This document shows positions 1 to 9,587 of a DNA stretch of 64,000 bases, piece by piece. The first letter of the stretch is position 1; the number at the start of each line of letters is the position of its first letter. Below the pieces are notes generated by a model. That model did not search any database. It saw nothing but the letters and a program-made list of their open reading frames with translations, and was not told where the DNA came from. Source of the stretch: Bacteriovoracaceae bacterium (lineage in GTDB: Bacteria; Bdellovibrionota; Bacteriovoracia; Bacteriovoracales; Bacteriovoracaceae); the NCBI GenBank assembly GCA_947377285.1, contig CANCFT010000012.1:37624-101623 (forward strand). The letters run 5' to 3'. Made by a program: the position numbers and the translations under genes.

Positions 1-1148
1 AAGACGGCAGAGCTGAATTGACTCATAATTTAAGTGAAGGTCTCTCGTCTCATAAAGTCACAAAAGCCTTTAACTTGCAAAAATTTGTCATGGATCGCTA
101 TAAACATTCTCAAGAATATTATTTTCATTTTGTCATGAAAACATGCAAAGTCGAAGAAATAGCTCACCCCTTTGTTGAACTCATTGGCACCATTGCTTTT
201 TCTTGTGTCATCGTTTTTGCTTATTTCAGAATTAAATACGGCGGAATGACCGTTGGAGATTTTATCCAATTCGTGGCCGCCTTAGCACTTTTAATGGATC
301 CAATTAGAAAATTTTCTCAAGCTAATGTTAAAATTGGGCAAGGAATCGCGGCCCTTGAGCGCATTAATGAAATTTTATATTTAGAAGAAGAAGTCGATAA
401 GGGCATCCAAAAGCCCATTCATTTTGATAATGAAATCGTCGTTGATAATGTCACTTTTAGTTATGGTGAAAATAACGTCATCCAAAACTTAAATTTAAAA
501 ATTAAAAAGGGTCAGAAGGTCGCCTTAGTTGGACTTTCTGGATCTGGAAAATCGACACTTATTAATCTGCTTTTAGGATTATATCCAATCGAAAAGGGCC
601 GCATTACGATCGATGGGTGGTCGCTTGACCAAATTCAATTGCACTCATTACGTAAATTATTTGGTCTTGTGTCACAAGATATTTTTCTTTTTCATGACAG
701 TATCAAAGCCAATTTAGCTGTAGGTGGCAACTTCTCAGACGCTGACATAAAAAGAGCACTTGATGTTTCTTATGCGTCAGAATTCGTCGATAAACTTCCT
801 AATGGTCTTGAAACGGTCATTGGTGACAGAGGCGCCAAACTCTCTGGCGGTCAGCAGCAGCGACTTACTATTGCTAGAGCATTCTTGCAAAACACTGATA
901 TCTTGCTTTTTGACGAAGCAACTTCTGCTCTGGATAACGAATCAGAGAAAGTCGTACAGCGTGCTCTTGAAGCCATAGCTGGAAATAAAACTGTTATTGC
1001 TGTGGCCCATAGACTTTCGACTATTCAAGATTACGACCAAATTTTTGTCATGAAAGATGGAAAGTTGGTTGAAAATGGCACTCATTCTGAGCTCATTTCC
1101 AATGCCAGCGAATATAAAAAACTTTATGAACTTTCTTTAAAGTCTTAA
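1..1148 (+). CDS. ABC exporter (MsbA/lipid A exporter-like), TMD + ATPase, 5' end truncated by window
   Basis: Frame open from base 3; Walker A GLSGSGKST, signature LSGGQQQR, Walker B ILLFDEATSALD, H-loop AVAHRLST. Confidence 0.93.
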   Translation, partial: DGRAELTHNLSEGLSSHKVTKAFNLQKFVMDRYKHSQEYYFHFVMKTCKVEEIAHPFVELIGTIAFSCVIVFAYFRIKYGGMTVGDFIQFVAALALLMDPIRKFSQANVKIGQGIAALERINEILYLEEEVDKGIQKPIHFDNEIVVDNVTFSYGENNVIQNLNLKIKKGQKVALVGLSGSGKSTLINLLLGLYPIEKGRITIDGWSLDQIQLHSLRKLFGLVSQDIFLFHDSIKANLAVGGNFSDADIKRALDVSYASEFVDKLPNGLETVIGDRGAKLSGGQQQRLTIARAFLQNTDILLFDEATSALDNESEKVVQRALEAIAGNKTVIAVAHRLSTIQDYDQIFVMKDGKLVENGTHSELISNASEYKKLYELSLKS

Positions 1149-1211
1149 ACTTTCCTTGTACAATCCCACTATATTTTTCAATATTTCCTAACGGAATTGA
1201 GGAGCTTCATC

Positions 1212-2555
1212 GTGACCCAAGAAACAAATGAAACAAAAGAAACAAATTTAAAATCAATGAGTGAGCTAGTGGCCCTTTGTAAACAAAGGGGTTTTATTTT
1301 TCAATCTTCTGAAGTTTATGGTGGATTAAATTCTTGCTGGGATATGGGCCCTTATGGAGTCGAGTTAAAAAATAATTTAAAATCTCGATGGTGGAAATCG
1401 ATGACTCTTCGTCAAGATGTTGTTGGAATTGATGCTTCAATTCTTATGCACCCATTAGTTTGGAAGGCATCAGGGCATATCGATGGGTTTTCGGATCCAC
1501 TAGTTGACTGTAAAGTTTGTAAAGAAAGATTCCGCGCCGATAACATCGACATCACTAAGCCTTGTGCAAAATGTGGATCGAAAGATTCATTCACCGATAT
1601 TCGCCAATTCAACTTGATGTTTAAAACTCAAATGGGAGCGATGGAAGATACGGCTTCAACTGTTTATTTAAGACCAGAAACAGCTCAAGGGATTTTTGTC
1701 AATTTCTTGAATGTGCAAACGACCATGAGAAAAAAACTTCCGTTTGGGATTGCCCAAATTGGAAAAGCTTTTAGAAATGAGATTACTCCAGGAAATTTTA
1801 TTTTTAGAACTCGCGAGTTTGAACAAATGGAAATGCAATATTTTGTTAAGCCTGGAACGCAAATGCCTTCAATGGAAGAGTGGAAAGAAACTCGTTGGAA
1901 ATGGCATATTGAAAATGGACTTCGACCTGAAAAATTAAAATGGGCACCACACGGACCAGATAGTCTTGCTCATTACGCTGATGCAGCAACTGATATTGAA
2001 TACGAATTCCCAATGGGATGGGGAGAGATGGAAGGGATTCACTCTCGAACTGATTTCGATTTAAAACAACACCAGGAATTTTCTGGCAAGAATATGCAAT
2101 ACGTTGATCAAGTGAACAATGAAAAATATCTTCCTTACGTTATTGAAACGTCAGTAGGAGCAGACAGATGTTTACTCGCGATCATGTGCGATGCTTACCG
2201 ATTGGAAAATGCAGGAGATGCTGAAAAAGAGCGCTCAGTGATGAAATTTCACCCGGCCTTAGCTCCAATTAAAGCAGCTGTTATGCCACTTTCAAAAAAA
2301 TCAGAACTCGAAGAAGTTTCTAATAAATTGTTCAACGATATTATTGTCGATTATAAAGCAGAATATGATGTCGCTGGATCAATTGGTAAACGTTACCGCC
2401 GCCAAGATGAAATCGGAACACCGTATTGTTTAACTGTCGATTTCGATACGCTAAATGATCATGCCGTGACAATTAGAGACCGAGATACGATGGTGCAAGA
2501 GCGCATTGCTCTTTCTCAAGTTCCCAATTATTTGAAAGATAAGTTTAAGTTTTAA
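1212..2555 (+). CDS. glyS: Glycyl-tRNA synthetase (single-chain, class II)
   Basis: Class II motifs ([44 protein letters not shown]); probable GTG start at 1212 with GGAG at 1201-1204. Confidence 0.95.
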   Translation: MTQETNETKETNLKSMSELVALCKQRGFIFQSSEVYGGLNSCWDMGPYGVELKNNLKSRWWKSMTLRQDVVGIDASILMHPLVWKASGHIDGFSDPLVDCKVCKERFRADNIDITKPCAKCGSKDSFTDIRQFNLMFKTQMGAMEDTASTVYLRPETAQGIFVNFLNVQTTMRKKLPFGIAQIGKAFRNEITPGNFIFRTREFEQMEMQYFVKPGTQMPSMEEWKETRWKWHIENGLRPEKLKWAPHGPDSLAHYADAATDIEYEFPMGWGEMEGIHSRTDFDLKQHQEFSGKNMQYVDQVNNEKYLPYVIETSVGADRCLLAIMCDAYRLENAGDAEKERSVMKFHPALAPIKAAVMPLSKKSELEEVSNKLFNDIIVDYKAEYDVAGSIGKRYRRQDEIGTPYCLTVDFDTLNDHAVTIRDRDTMVQERIALSQVPNYLKDKFKF

Positions 2556-2613
2556 AAAACAATTTTCTCATACTAACAAAACCTCAATTAATCGAGGTAG
2601 GAGTAAAGAAACA

Positions 2614-5283
2614 ATGACTACGAATCAATGGGTATATCTCTTCAGTGCAGAAAAGACGGAAGGGAACAAAGACATGAAAGATCTTTTGGGTGGTAAAGGG
2701 GCCAATCTCGCTGAGATGTGCGCTCTGAAGCTTGCAGTTCCTCCCGGATTTACAGTGACAACTCAAGCCTGTCTTGATTATGAAAAAAATAGCAAACAAA
2801 TCAATCCTGATATTCGCTCTCAAGTCTTGAAAGCCATTTCTGAGTCAGAAAGGCTGACGGGGAAAAAGTTTGGCGATAATGCTAATCCACTTTTATTTTC
2901 TGTTCGTTCGGGAGCTAGAGCTTCGATGCCAGGAATGATGGATACAGTTTTAAATTTAGGACTCAACGATAATTCAGTTTTAGGACTTGCGAAATTAACA
3001 AATAACGACCGCTTTGCTTGGGACTCATACCGACGATTTATTCAAATGTACGCCAATGTCGTTATGGACTTCAATGTTTCATTACTCGAAGCTACTTTGG
3101 AAGATTTAAAAGAAGCCCGTGGAGTTCATGAAGATACAAAATTAACGGCCAACGATTTAAAAGAATTAGTTGTTGTTTATAAAAAAATTATTCTTGAAGA
3201 AACTGGAGAGTCATTTCCAACTGAGCCGATGGAGCAATTATGGAGGGCCATCGCAGCTGTCTTTAATTCATGGAATAACCCTCGAGCGATTAAATACCGC
3301 GAAATTTACGATATTCCTCATAGCTGGGGAACTGCAGTTAATGTGCAATCAATGGTCTTTGGAAATATGGGAGACGATTGTGCGACTGGAGTATGTTTCA
3401 CAAGAGACCCCTCAACAGGAGAAAGAAAATTCTTTGGTGAATACCTAATCAATGCTCAAGGGGAAGATGTTGTTGCAGGAATCAGAACTCCACAACCTAT
3501 CAATGAGTTTTCTAAAAATGATTCTAATAAAAACTTTAAAACTCTTGAAGCTGCTATGCCAGAAGCATTTGCAGAATTAACTTCTGTTTATAAAAAATTG
3601 GAAGGTCACTATAAAGATATGCAGGATATCGAGTTTACAATTGAAAATAAAAAACTTTATATTCTTCAAACGAGAAATGGGAAAAGAACTGCAGCTGCAG
3701 GAATTAAAATTGCTGTTGATTTAGTCAGTGAAGGAATTCTTACAAAACAAGAAGCACTTTTAAGAGTAAACCCAGAAGATTTAAACCAATTACTTCACCC
3801 GCGCCTAGACCCTAAAGCAACTAAAAAAATTATTGCCAAAGGTCTTCCTGCAAGTCCAGGAGCTGGAGCTGGGATTATCGCTTTTACTTCTGAGCGCGCT
3901 CATTTACTAAACGAAGCAGGCAAAAAAGTTATTTTAGTCAGACAAGAAACTTCTCCTGAAGATATTGCAGGAATGGTAGCGAGTCAGGGAATTTTAACTG
4001 CACGCGGAGGAATGACTAGTCATGCAGCCGTTGTTGCTCGTGGAATGGGTAAACCTTGTGTGGCCGGATGTTCTTCTCTTATTATTGATCACAGCGCAGG
4101 AACTCTAACCGTCGCAGGTGTTCGGTATAAAGAAGGGGATTCCCTAACAATTGATGGAGCAACAGGTGAAGTCATTGAAGGTGTCGTTCCCACAATCGAT
4201 GCGGCAATTACAAATGATTTTGCCACTTTTATGAATTGGTCTGATGAATTTAAAAGACTGGGCGTAAGAACAAATGCCGATACTCCAGAAGACGCAAAAG
4301 TTGCAGTAAAATTTGGAGCCCATGGTATTGGGTTATGCCGAACCGAACATATGTTTTTTGAGAAAGATAGAATTCTCGCTGTTAGAGAAATGATTTTTGC
4401 TAATAATGTAAAAGAGCGTGAACTAGCACTTGCAAAAATTCTTCCCTTTCAACGTGAAGACTTTATCGGAATTTTTACTGTATTAGATGGATTACCAGTA
4501 AATATTCGTCTCCTTGATCCTCCACTTCATGAATTCCTTCCTCACTCATTAGAAGATAAAAAAGAACTAGCTGATAGTTTACACCTCGATATGAAAACGA
4601 TCGAAACAAGAGGGGAGCAGCTTCATGAGTTTAACCCAATGCTTGGTCACAGAGGTTGCCGCTTAGGTATCACTTTTCCAGAAATCTACCGTATGCAAGT
4701 GCAGGCCATTATTGAGGCAGCATTAATTTGTGCAGATAAAGGAATAAATGTTATTCCAGAAATTATGATTCCTTTGGTTGCGGTAGAAGGTGAATTGACT
4801 GTTTTAAAAGTTGAAGCCATTAAAGAAATTGAAAGAGTCTTCAAGCTAAAAGGGAAAAGCATAAAGTATAAAATCGGAACAATGATTGAGTTGCCTAGAG
4901 CTGCTATCATGGCCGGATCAATTGCAAAACATGCAGAATTTTTCTCATTTGGAACAAACGATTTAACTCAAACAACTTTTGGATTATCTCGAGACGATGC
5001 TGGTAAGTTTTTACCAGAGTATGTTTCTAAAGGCTTAATGCTGACAGACCCATTCGTTTCCATTGACCAGGATGGAGTTGGTTTCTTAATGAAACATGCA
5101 GTGACAGAAGGAAGAAAATCAAACCCAGGTATGCATTTTGGTATCTGTGGAGAGCACGGCGGAGAAGCTCGCTCAATTGAATTTTGTCACAAAATTGGTC
5201 TAGATTATGTAAGTTGTTCTCCTTACCGTGTACCAATTGCACGTTTATCAGCGGCCCAGGCGGCCATTCGCAATTCAAAATAA
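2614..5283 (+). CDS. ppdK: Pyruvate, phosphate dikinase
   Basis: GGKGANLAEM N-terminus, catalytic His motif GGMTSHAAVVARGMGKPCVAG, C-terminal FSFGTNDLTQTTFGLSRDDAGKF. Confidence 0.97.
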   Translation: MTTNQWVYLFSAEKTEGNKDMKDLLGGKGANLAEMCALKLAVPPGFTVTTQACLDYEKNSKQINPDIRSQVLKAISESERLTGKKFGDNANPLLFSVRSGARASMPGMMDTVLNLGLNDNSVLGLAKLTNNDRFAWDSYRRFIQMYANVVMDFNVSLLEATLEDLKEARGVHEDTKLTANDLKELVVVYKKIILEETGESFPTEPMEQLWRAIAAVFNSWNNPRAIKYREIYDIPHSWGTAVNVQSMVFGNMGDDCATGVCFTRDPSTGERKFFGEYLINAQGEDVVAGIRTPQPINEFSKNDSNKNFKTLEAAMPEAFAELTSVYKKLEGHYKDMQDIEFTIENKKLYILQTRNGKRTAAAGIKIAVDLVSEGILTKQEALLRVNPEDLNQLLHPRLDPKATKKIIAKGLPASPGAGAGIIAFTSERAHLLNEAGKKVILVRQETSPEDIAGMVASQGILTARGGMTSHAAVVARGMGKPCVAGCSSLIIDHSAGTLTVAGVRYKEGDSLTIDGATGEVIEGVVPTIDAAITNDFATFMNWSDEFKRLGVRTNADTPEDAKVAVKFGAHGIGLCRTEHMFFEKDRILAVREMIFANNVKERELALAKILPFQREDFIGIFTVLDGLPVNIRLLDPPLHEFLPHSLEDKKELADSLHLDMKTIETRGEQLHEFNPMLGHRGCRLGITFPEIYRMQVQAIIEAALICADKGINVIPEIMIPLVAVEGELTVLKVEAIKEIERVFKLKGKSIKYKIGTMIELPRAAIMAGSIAKHAEFFSFGTNDLTQTTFGLSRDDAGKFLPEYVSKGLMLTDPFVSIDQDGVGFLMKHAVTEGRKSNPGMHFGICGEHGGEARSIEFCHKIGLDYVSCSPYRVPIARLSAAQAAIRNSK

Positions 5284-5285
5284 TT

Positions 5286-7040
5286 TTATATATTGGCCCC
5301 ATTGAAATTTGGGGCCAGTTTATTTTCCTCTATTATTGGTAATATAATAACAAATTTCGTGTTTGGTGAATCTTCTTCAAGTTCAAGTTTTCCGTGGTGC
5401 TCATCAATTATTCCTTTCGAAATACTTAAACCTAATCCAGTTCCTTTACCAACATCTTTGGTCGTAAAAAAGGGTTCCATTAGGCGTTTAGAAATTTCAG
5501 GAGCGATTCCACGGCCACTGTCTATGATTTCAATATGAATTTCTGGCTTAACTACAGACAAGTGAAATTGAAGCTTTACCCATTTCTCGGATAAATTTTC
5601 AACTGCATCAATTGAATTAAGAAGTAGATTCAATATGACTTGAGAAATTTGTGAGGGCCTGCATTGAATTAATACATTAGGAATTGTTGTGACTTCTAAA
5701 GGAATGCGGTGATCTTTAAATTTTTCAGTACAAAGCTCTAGCGTTTCAGTAATTAATTTTTCTAACGGATAGAGCGTTAATGGATCTTTTTCGCCAGACC
5801 TAGAAAAGGTTCTCAACCCATCAATAATTTTTTTTATTCGATCTGCCGTTGAAACTATTTGTTTAATTTTGTTTTCTATATCTTCATTTACGATTTGAGC
5901 TTTATCTAATTGCATTTTAATTTGCTGTGCTTTACCAACAATTATAGTAAGCGGATTATTAATTTCGTGTGCCACCCCACTTGCCATTTCACCAAGGGCG
6001 GCCATTTTAGAAGCTTGAACGAGTTGCGTTTTTCCAAGTTCAATCAGACTTTCATCTTTTGCTTTTTCTTTTGCAATAAATTGTAAAACTTGCCAAATTA
6101 TAAATAGCAAGATCCATAGTGAAATATCGATAAAGATAAGGAATTTTTTTAATTGATTCAAACCTTTAAGTAAATAATTTGGTGAGCTTTTAACAACGAT
6201 CGTCCACTTAAATTGTTCTTGAGTCACTGTTGATTGAATCCAATCTGTTTGTTTCTGCCCTAGAGCAAGATTTACGTCAGAGACTTTGAAATTGAGCAAG
6301 CTTTGATTATCCTTACCATCAATTATATTTTTAGTTTTAAAAAATTGGTCTTTCAAAGGATGGGCCAATAGCATTCCATTTTGATCGGCAATATAAATTA
6401 ATTCTTGGTCTGATAGGCTAGAAGTCTTTATGATATTTTGTAGTTGAGGCAATACTAAGTCGACAGAGATGACACCGATTGGCTTACGATTAATATCGAA
6501 AAAAACATTTGAATTAGTAATATAAACTAATCCATTATCAAAGTAAGGTGGACTGAAAAAATTTGTTCCTACTTTTTCATATGCCCCCGTAAACCAAGGT
6601 TGAGCAGGATAATTATAGGCTTCAGTATTCCATTCATAAGTTAAGACATTTATATTTTTATTATTTTCGATGCTAGAGCGATGGACATAAGGGCCAAAGA
6701 ACTTTTTATTTCTTTCGAATGAATAAGGTTCAAACCAAAGCCCAATTCCAAAAATAATATCAGGAGGACTACTACGTAAATACTGTTCAAGTTTTTTTTC
6801 TATTTCAAGTTGAGTTAGTTTTTTATCTGATAAATCTGCAGAGATGTCTTCTTGAATAAAATGACTTAATAAATCTGACACTATGGCGAATTGGTCAATT
6901 TTTTTTCTTATGATATCAGCTCGGGCAATTTGCTCTTTTGTTCCAATTTCCAACTCAATTGATTGGGTATTGAAATAAAAAGCAACTATAAGTGAACTCA
7001 CAATAATGCCAAATGCAGTAAGTAAAAATTTTGAGCTCAA
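5286..7040 (-). CDS. Cache-domain sensor histidine kinase
   Basis: N-terminal TM + extracytoplasmic Cache-like region; H-box GVAHEINNPLTIIVGKA; G boxes DSGRGIAPE, GKGTGLGLSISKGI. Confidence 0.92.
   Translation of the reverse strand: MSSKFLLTAFGIIVSSLIVAFYFNTQSIELEIGTKEQIARADIIRKKIDQFAIVSDLLSHFIQEDISADLSDKKLTQLEIEKKLEQYLRSSPPDIIFGIGLWFEPYSFERNKKFFGPYVHRSSIENNKNINVLTYEWNTEAYNYPAQPWFTGAYEKVGTNFFSPPYFDNGLVYITNSNVFFDINRKPIGVISVDLVLPQLQNIIKTSSLSDQELIYIADQNGMLLAHPLKDQFFKTKNIIDGKDNQSLLNFKVSDVNLALGQKQTDWIQSTVTQEQFKWTIVVKSSPNYLLKGLNQLKKFLIFIDISLWILLFIIWQVLQFIAKEKAKDESLIELGKTQLVQASKMAALGEMASGVAHEINNPLTIIVGKAQQIKMQLDKAQIVNEDIENKIKQIVSTADRIKKIIDGLRTFSRSGEKDPLTLYPLEKLITETLELCTEKFKDHRIPLEVTTIPNVLIQCRPSQISQVILNLLLNSIDAVENLSEKWVKLQFHLSVVKPEIHIEIIDSGRGIAPEISKRLMEPFFTTKDVGKGTGLGLSISKGIIDEHHGKLELEEDSPNTKFVIILPIIEENKLAPNFNGANI
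5295..5320 (+). terminator. Probable intrinsic terminator of ppdK, lying inside the 3' coding end of the convergent histidine kinase
   Basis: GGCCCCA (5295-5301) loop TTGAAATT TGGGGCC (5310-5316) followed by AGTTTATTTT. Confidence 0.7.
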
Positions 7041-7159
7041 ATAATTATCCTGTGTAAAAACTTTTCAAACTTACTGAGTTTATATCATTTAATATTTTAA
7101 TCCATATTTTAAATAGTTTCACAGTTTTTTAATTCTAAGATTTTAGGTAAGATAAACCT

Positions 7160-8068
7160 ATGGATGAAATAAAAAAACTGGCAAAACAATTAATGGACAA
7201 TCAACACTTTGACACGCTAGCAGTTGGAGTTATTGATTTTAAAACAAAAAAATATGAATCTTTTGAACTTTCTGCAGAGGTCTTTAGTCCAAAACCATAC
7301 CTTTATTTTGACCTAGCGAGTTTGACAAAACCATTAACAAACTCAGCTATTTGTTTAAAATATCCTGAATTATTTGATCCAAATATAATGCTATTATTAA
7401 ATCATAAAGCAGGTCTTCCGGTTGGAGGATTATTATCCAAAAAAACGTGGAAGGAAGAAATATTCAGTTATACTATTGCAGAGTCAGAAACAGCTTATTC
7501 AGATTATTCCTCACTAAGATGTATGCTTGAAATTGAAAAAAAATCAAAAAAATCGATAGAAGAATTATGTTCCTATTATTTTGATAAAAACTTAATGCAT
7601 TGGACGAAACTTCCGGAAAATTCCTTTTCACCAGAATATGGCATTAGAAATAAAAAAATTGTCTGTGGCGAAGTACATGATAATAATTGTTTTAATATTG
7701 GAACATTTATCACGCATGCAGGACTGTTTGCTACTATCGATGGTCTTTGTCAGTCTTTATTGAATCTCGATGAATTGGGCAGAATGTGTGAACAAGTTCA
7801 AAAAATATTCTCTACAAATCCAAAATCAACTGATCGATTTATTTTAGGGTTTGATCGAGTATTAGACCCTGAAAATACTCTTGCTGGAAAAGGTTGCTCA
7901 CCAAATACCTTTGGGCACTTGGGATTTACTGGTACCTCATTTTGGATTGATCTGAATTCGATGATAGGATCTGTCATACTCACAAATGCAACACAAACAT
8001 ATTGGTACGAAAGATCAGGTCTTAATCAACTTCGAAGAAATTTAGGGGAAGCCATTTGGCAATCCTAA
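7160..8068 (+). CDS. Beta-lactamase-related serine hydrolase (class C/EstB-like)
   Basis: SxxK motif in DLASLTKPLTN, YSDYS in the position of Y-x-N, GFTGTSFWID in the position of KTG/HTG. Confidence 0.75.
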   Translation: MDEIKKLAKQLMDNQHFDTLAVGVIDFKTKKYESFELSAEVFSPKPYLYFDLASLTKPLTNSAICLKYPELFDPNIMLLLNHKAGLPVGGLLSKKTWKEEIFSYTIAESETAYSDYSSLRCMLEIEKKSKKSIEELCSYYFDKNLMHWTKLPENSFSPEYGIRNKKIVCGEVHDNNCFNIGTFITHAGLFATIDGLCQSLLNLDELGRMCEQVQKIFSTNPKSTDRFILGFDRVLDPENTLAGKGCSPNTFGHLGFTGTSFWIDLNSMIGSVILTNATQTYWYERSGLNQLRRNLGEAIWQS

Positions 8069-8141
8069 ATTTAGGTTAACTTTTTAAACTTTAATGTGTT
8101 AAAATATTGAGAACTCCCAATCATATCCGACAGGAAAGCTC

Positions 8142-9587
8142 ATGAATTTAATCAACAAGCAAGATTTTAATGGTTTGAAGAAATTTCAAAAAAATATCAA
8201 GAAGATTTTTTTCTATCGCGTATGCGGGACAGGAATGGGGGCCGCGGCATGTTTGCTCAAAGAAAAGGGCTATGATGTTCAAGGCGGAGACACTAATTTT
8301 TATCCTCCTATGAGTACATATTTAGAATCAACTGGAATTCCACTTTTTAAGCTCGATCAAATTACGCAAGATTTTTTAAAAACATTTGACCTCATTGTTG
8401 TTGGAAATGTCATTCCCAATGGCGGTCCTGATGCACTATTGATCGAAGAATTAGGTGTTAAGTTTTCTTCTTTTCCAACTGCAATTGGAGCTTTAGTTTT
8501 AAGCGATGTAAACGTAATTGGAATTGCAGGTACTCACGGAAAAACAACCACAACATTTCTTGCAACTCAGATTTTTGAAAAACTCGGCACCAATCCAGGC
8601 TATTTAATTGGTGGGGTAATGGATGATAGGCCTTCGTCAAAACTTGGGAGTGGGAAATATTTTTTTATTGAATCAGATGAATATGATAGTGCCTATTTTG
8701 AAAAAATATCTAAGTTTAGATCTTACTCATTGGATAATTTAATTTTAACTTCACTTGAGTTTGACCACGCTGATATTTTTAACTCTGTAGAAGATATTAA
8801 AGCTCAGTTTAGAGCTGCAATGCCATATATTAGTAAAACTTTTATCATGTCGTTTGATTATATTTCTTCAATCGAACTTTTTAATGAATTTACAGACGGC
8901 GATAAAGCTCGTTGGATTAAATATGGCGAAAAATCTGAAACGGGTCCAAAAATTTTAGAATCAAATGAATTGGGAACACGTTTTGAAATCCATTTCAATA
9001 AAGAAGATATGGTTTATGAAACAAATCTGATTGGCCGACATAATATTATGAATCTCACTTCCGTTATACTCTATGCTTTAAGTGAAGGGTTTCAACATTC
9101 TGAAATCCTACGGGCCATTAAAAATCTTCAAATGGTTAAGAGACGCCAAGAGGTTCGAGGAAGTTATAATGGTGCATTAATTATCGATGATTTTGCTCAT
9201 CACCCGCGAGCAGTTGAACTTACTTTAGATGGAATAATTACTCAATATCCAAATCGGAATGTTCACGTGATCATGGAGCCGAACTCTGCAACGGCCCGAA
9301 GTGCGATTTTTCAAAAAGAATTTACCGAAGCATTAAGTCGAGCAGCTTCAGTTATCTTTACAAAACCAACTCGACCGACCAGCGTTAAAAATGTTGGAGA
9401 CCTTGATATTTATAAAATTATTGAAGCCGTCAAGGCCAGCGGAAGACCAGGAAGTGTTGTTGGTGATTTGTCGGAATTAATGACTGAAATTGATCGAATC
9501 GCTCGCCCAGAAAATTTAATTCTTATTTTGAGTAATGGTACATGTCTAGGTTTATGGGAATCAGGATTTATAAAACATCTTACATAA
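8142..9587 (+). CDS. mpl: UDP-N-acetylmuramate:L-alanyl-gamma-D-glutamyl-meso-diaminopimelate ligase
   Basis: Mur ligase ATP loop GTHGKTTTTFL, ESDEYDSAYF, DDFAHHPRAVELTLDGI typical of Mpl. Confidence 0.9.
   Translation: MNLINKQDFNGLKKFQKNIKKIFFYRVCGTGMGAAACLLKEKGYDVQGGDTNFYPPMSTYLESTGIPLFKLDQITQDFLKTFDLIVVGNVIPNGGPDALLIEELGVKFSSFPTAIGALVLSDVNVIGIAGTHGKTTTTFLATQIFEKLGTNPGYLIGGVMDDRPSSKLGSGKYFFIESDEYDSAYFEKISKFRSYSLDNLILTSLEFDHADIFNSVEDIKAQFRAAMPYISKTFIMSFDYISSIELFNEFTDGDKARWIKYGEKSETGPKILESNELGTRFEIHFNKEDMVYETNLIGRHNIMNLTSVILYALSEGFQHSEILRAIKNLQMVKRRQEVRGSYNGALIIDDFAHHPRAVELTLDGIITQYPNRNVHVIMEPNSATARSAIFQKEFTEALSRAASVIFTKPTRPTSVKNVGDLDIYKIIEAVKASGRPGSVVGDLSELMTEIDRIARPENLILILSNGTCLGLWESGFIKHLT

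Noticed and set aside
2583-2598. CCTCAATTAATCGAGG weak hairpin next to the ppdK SD
   Set aside because: Only 4 bp stem with mismatch; too weak to claim function
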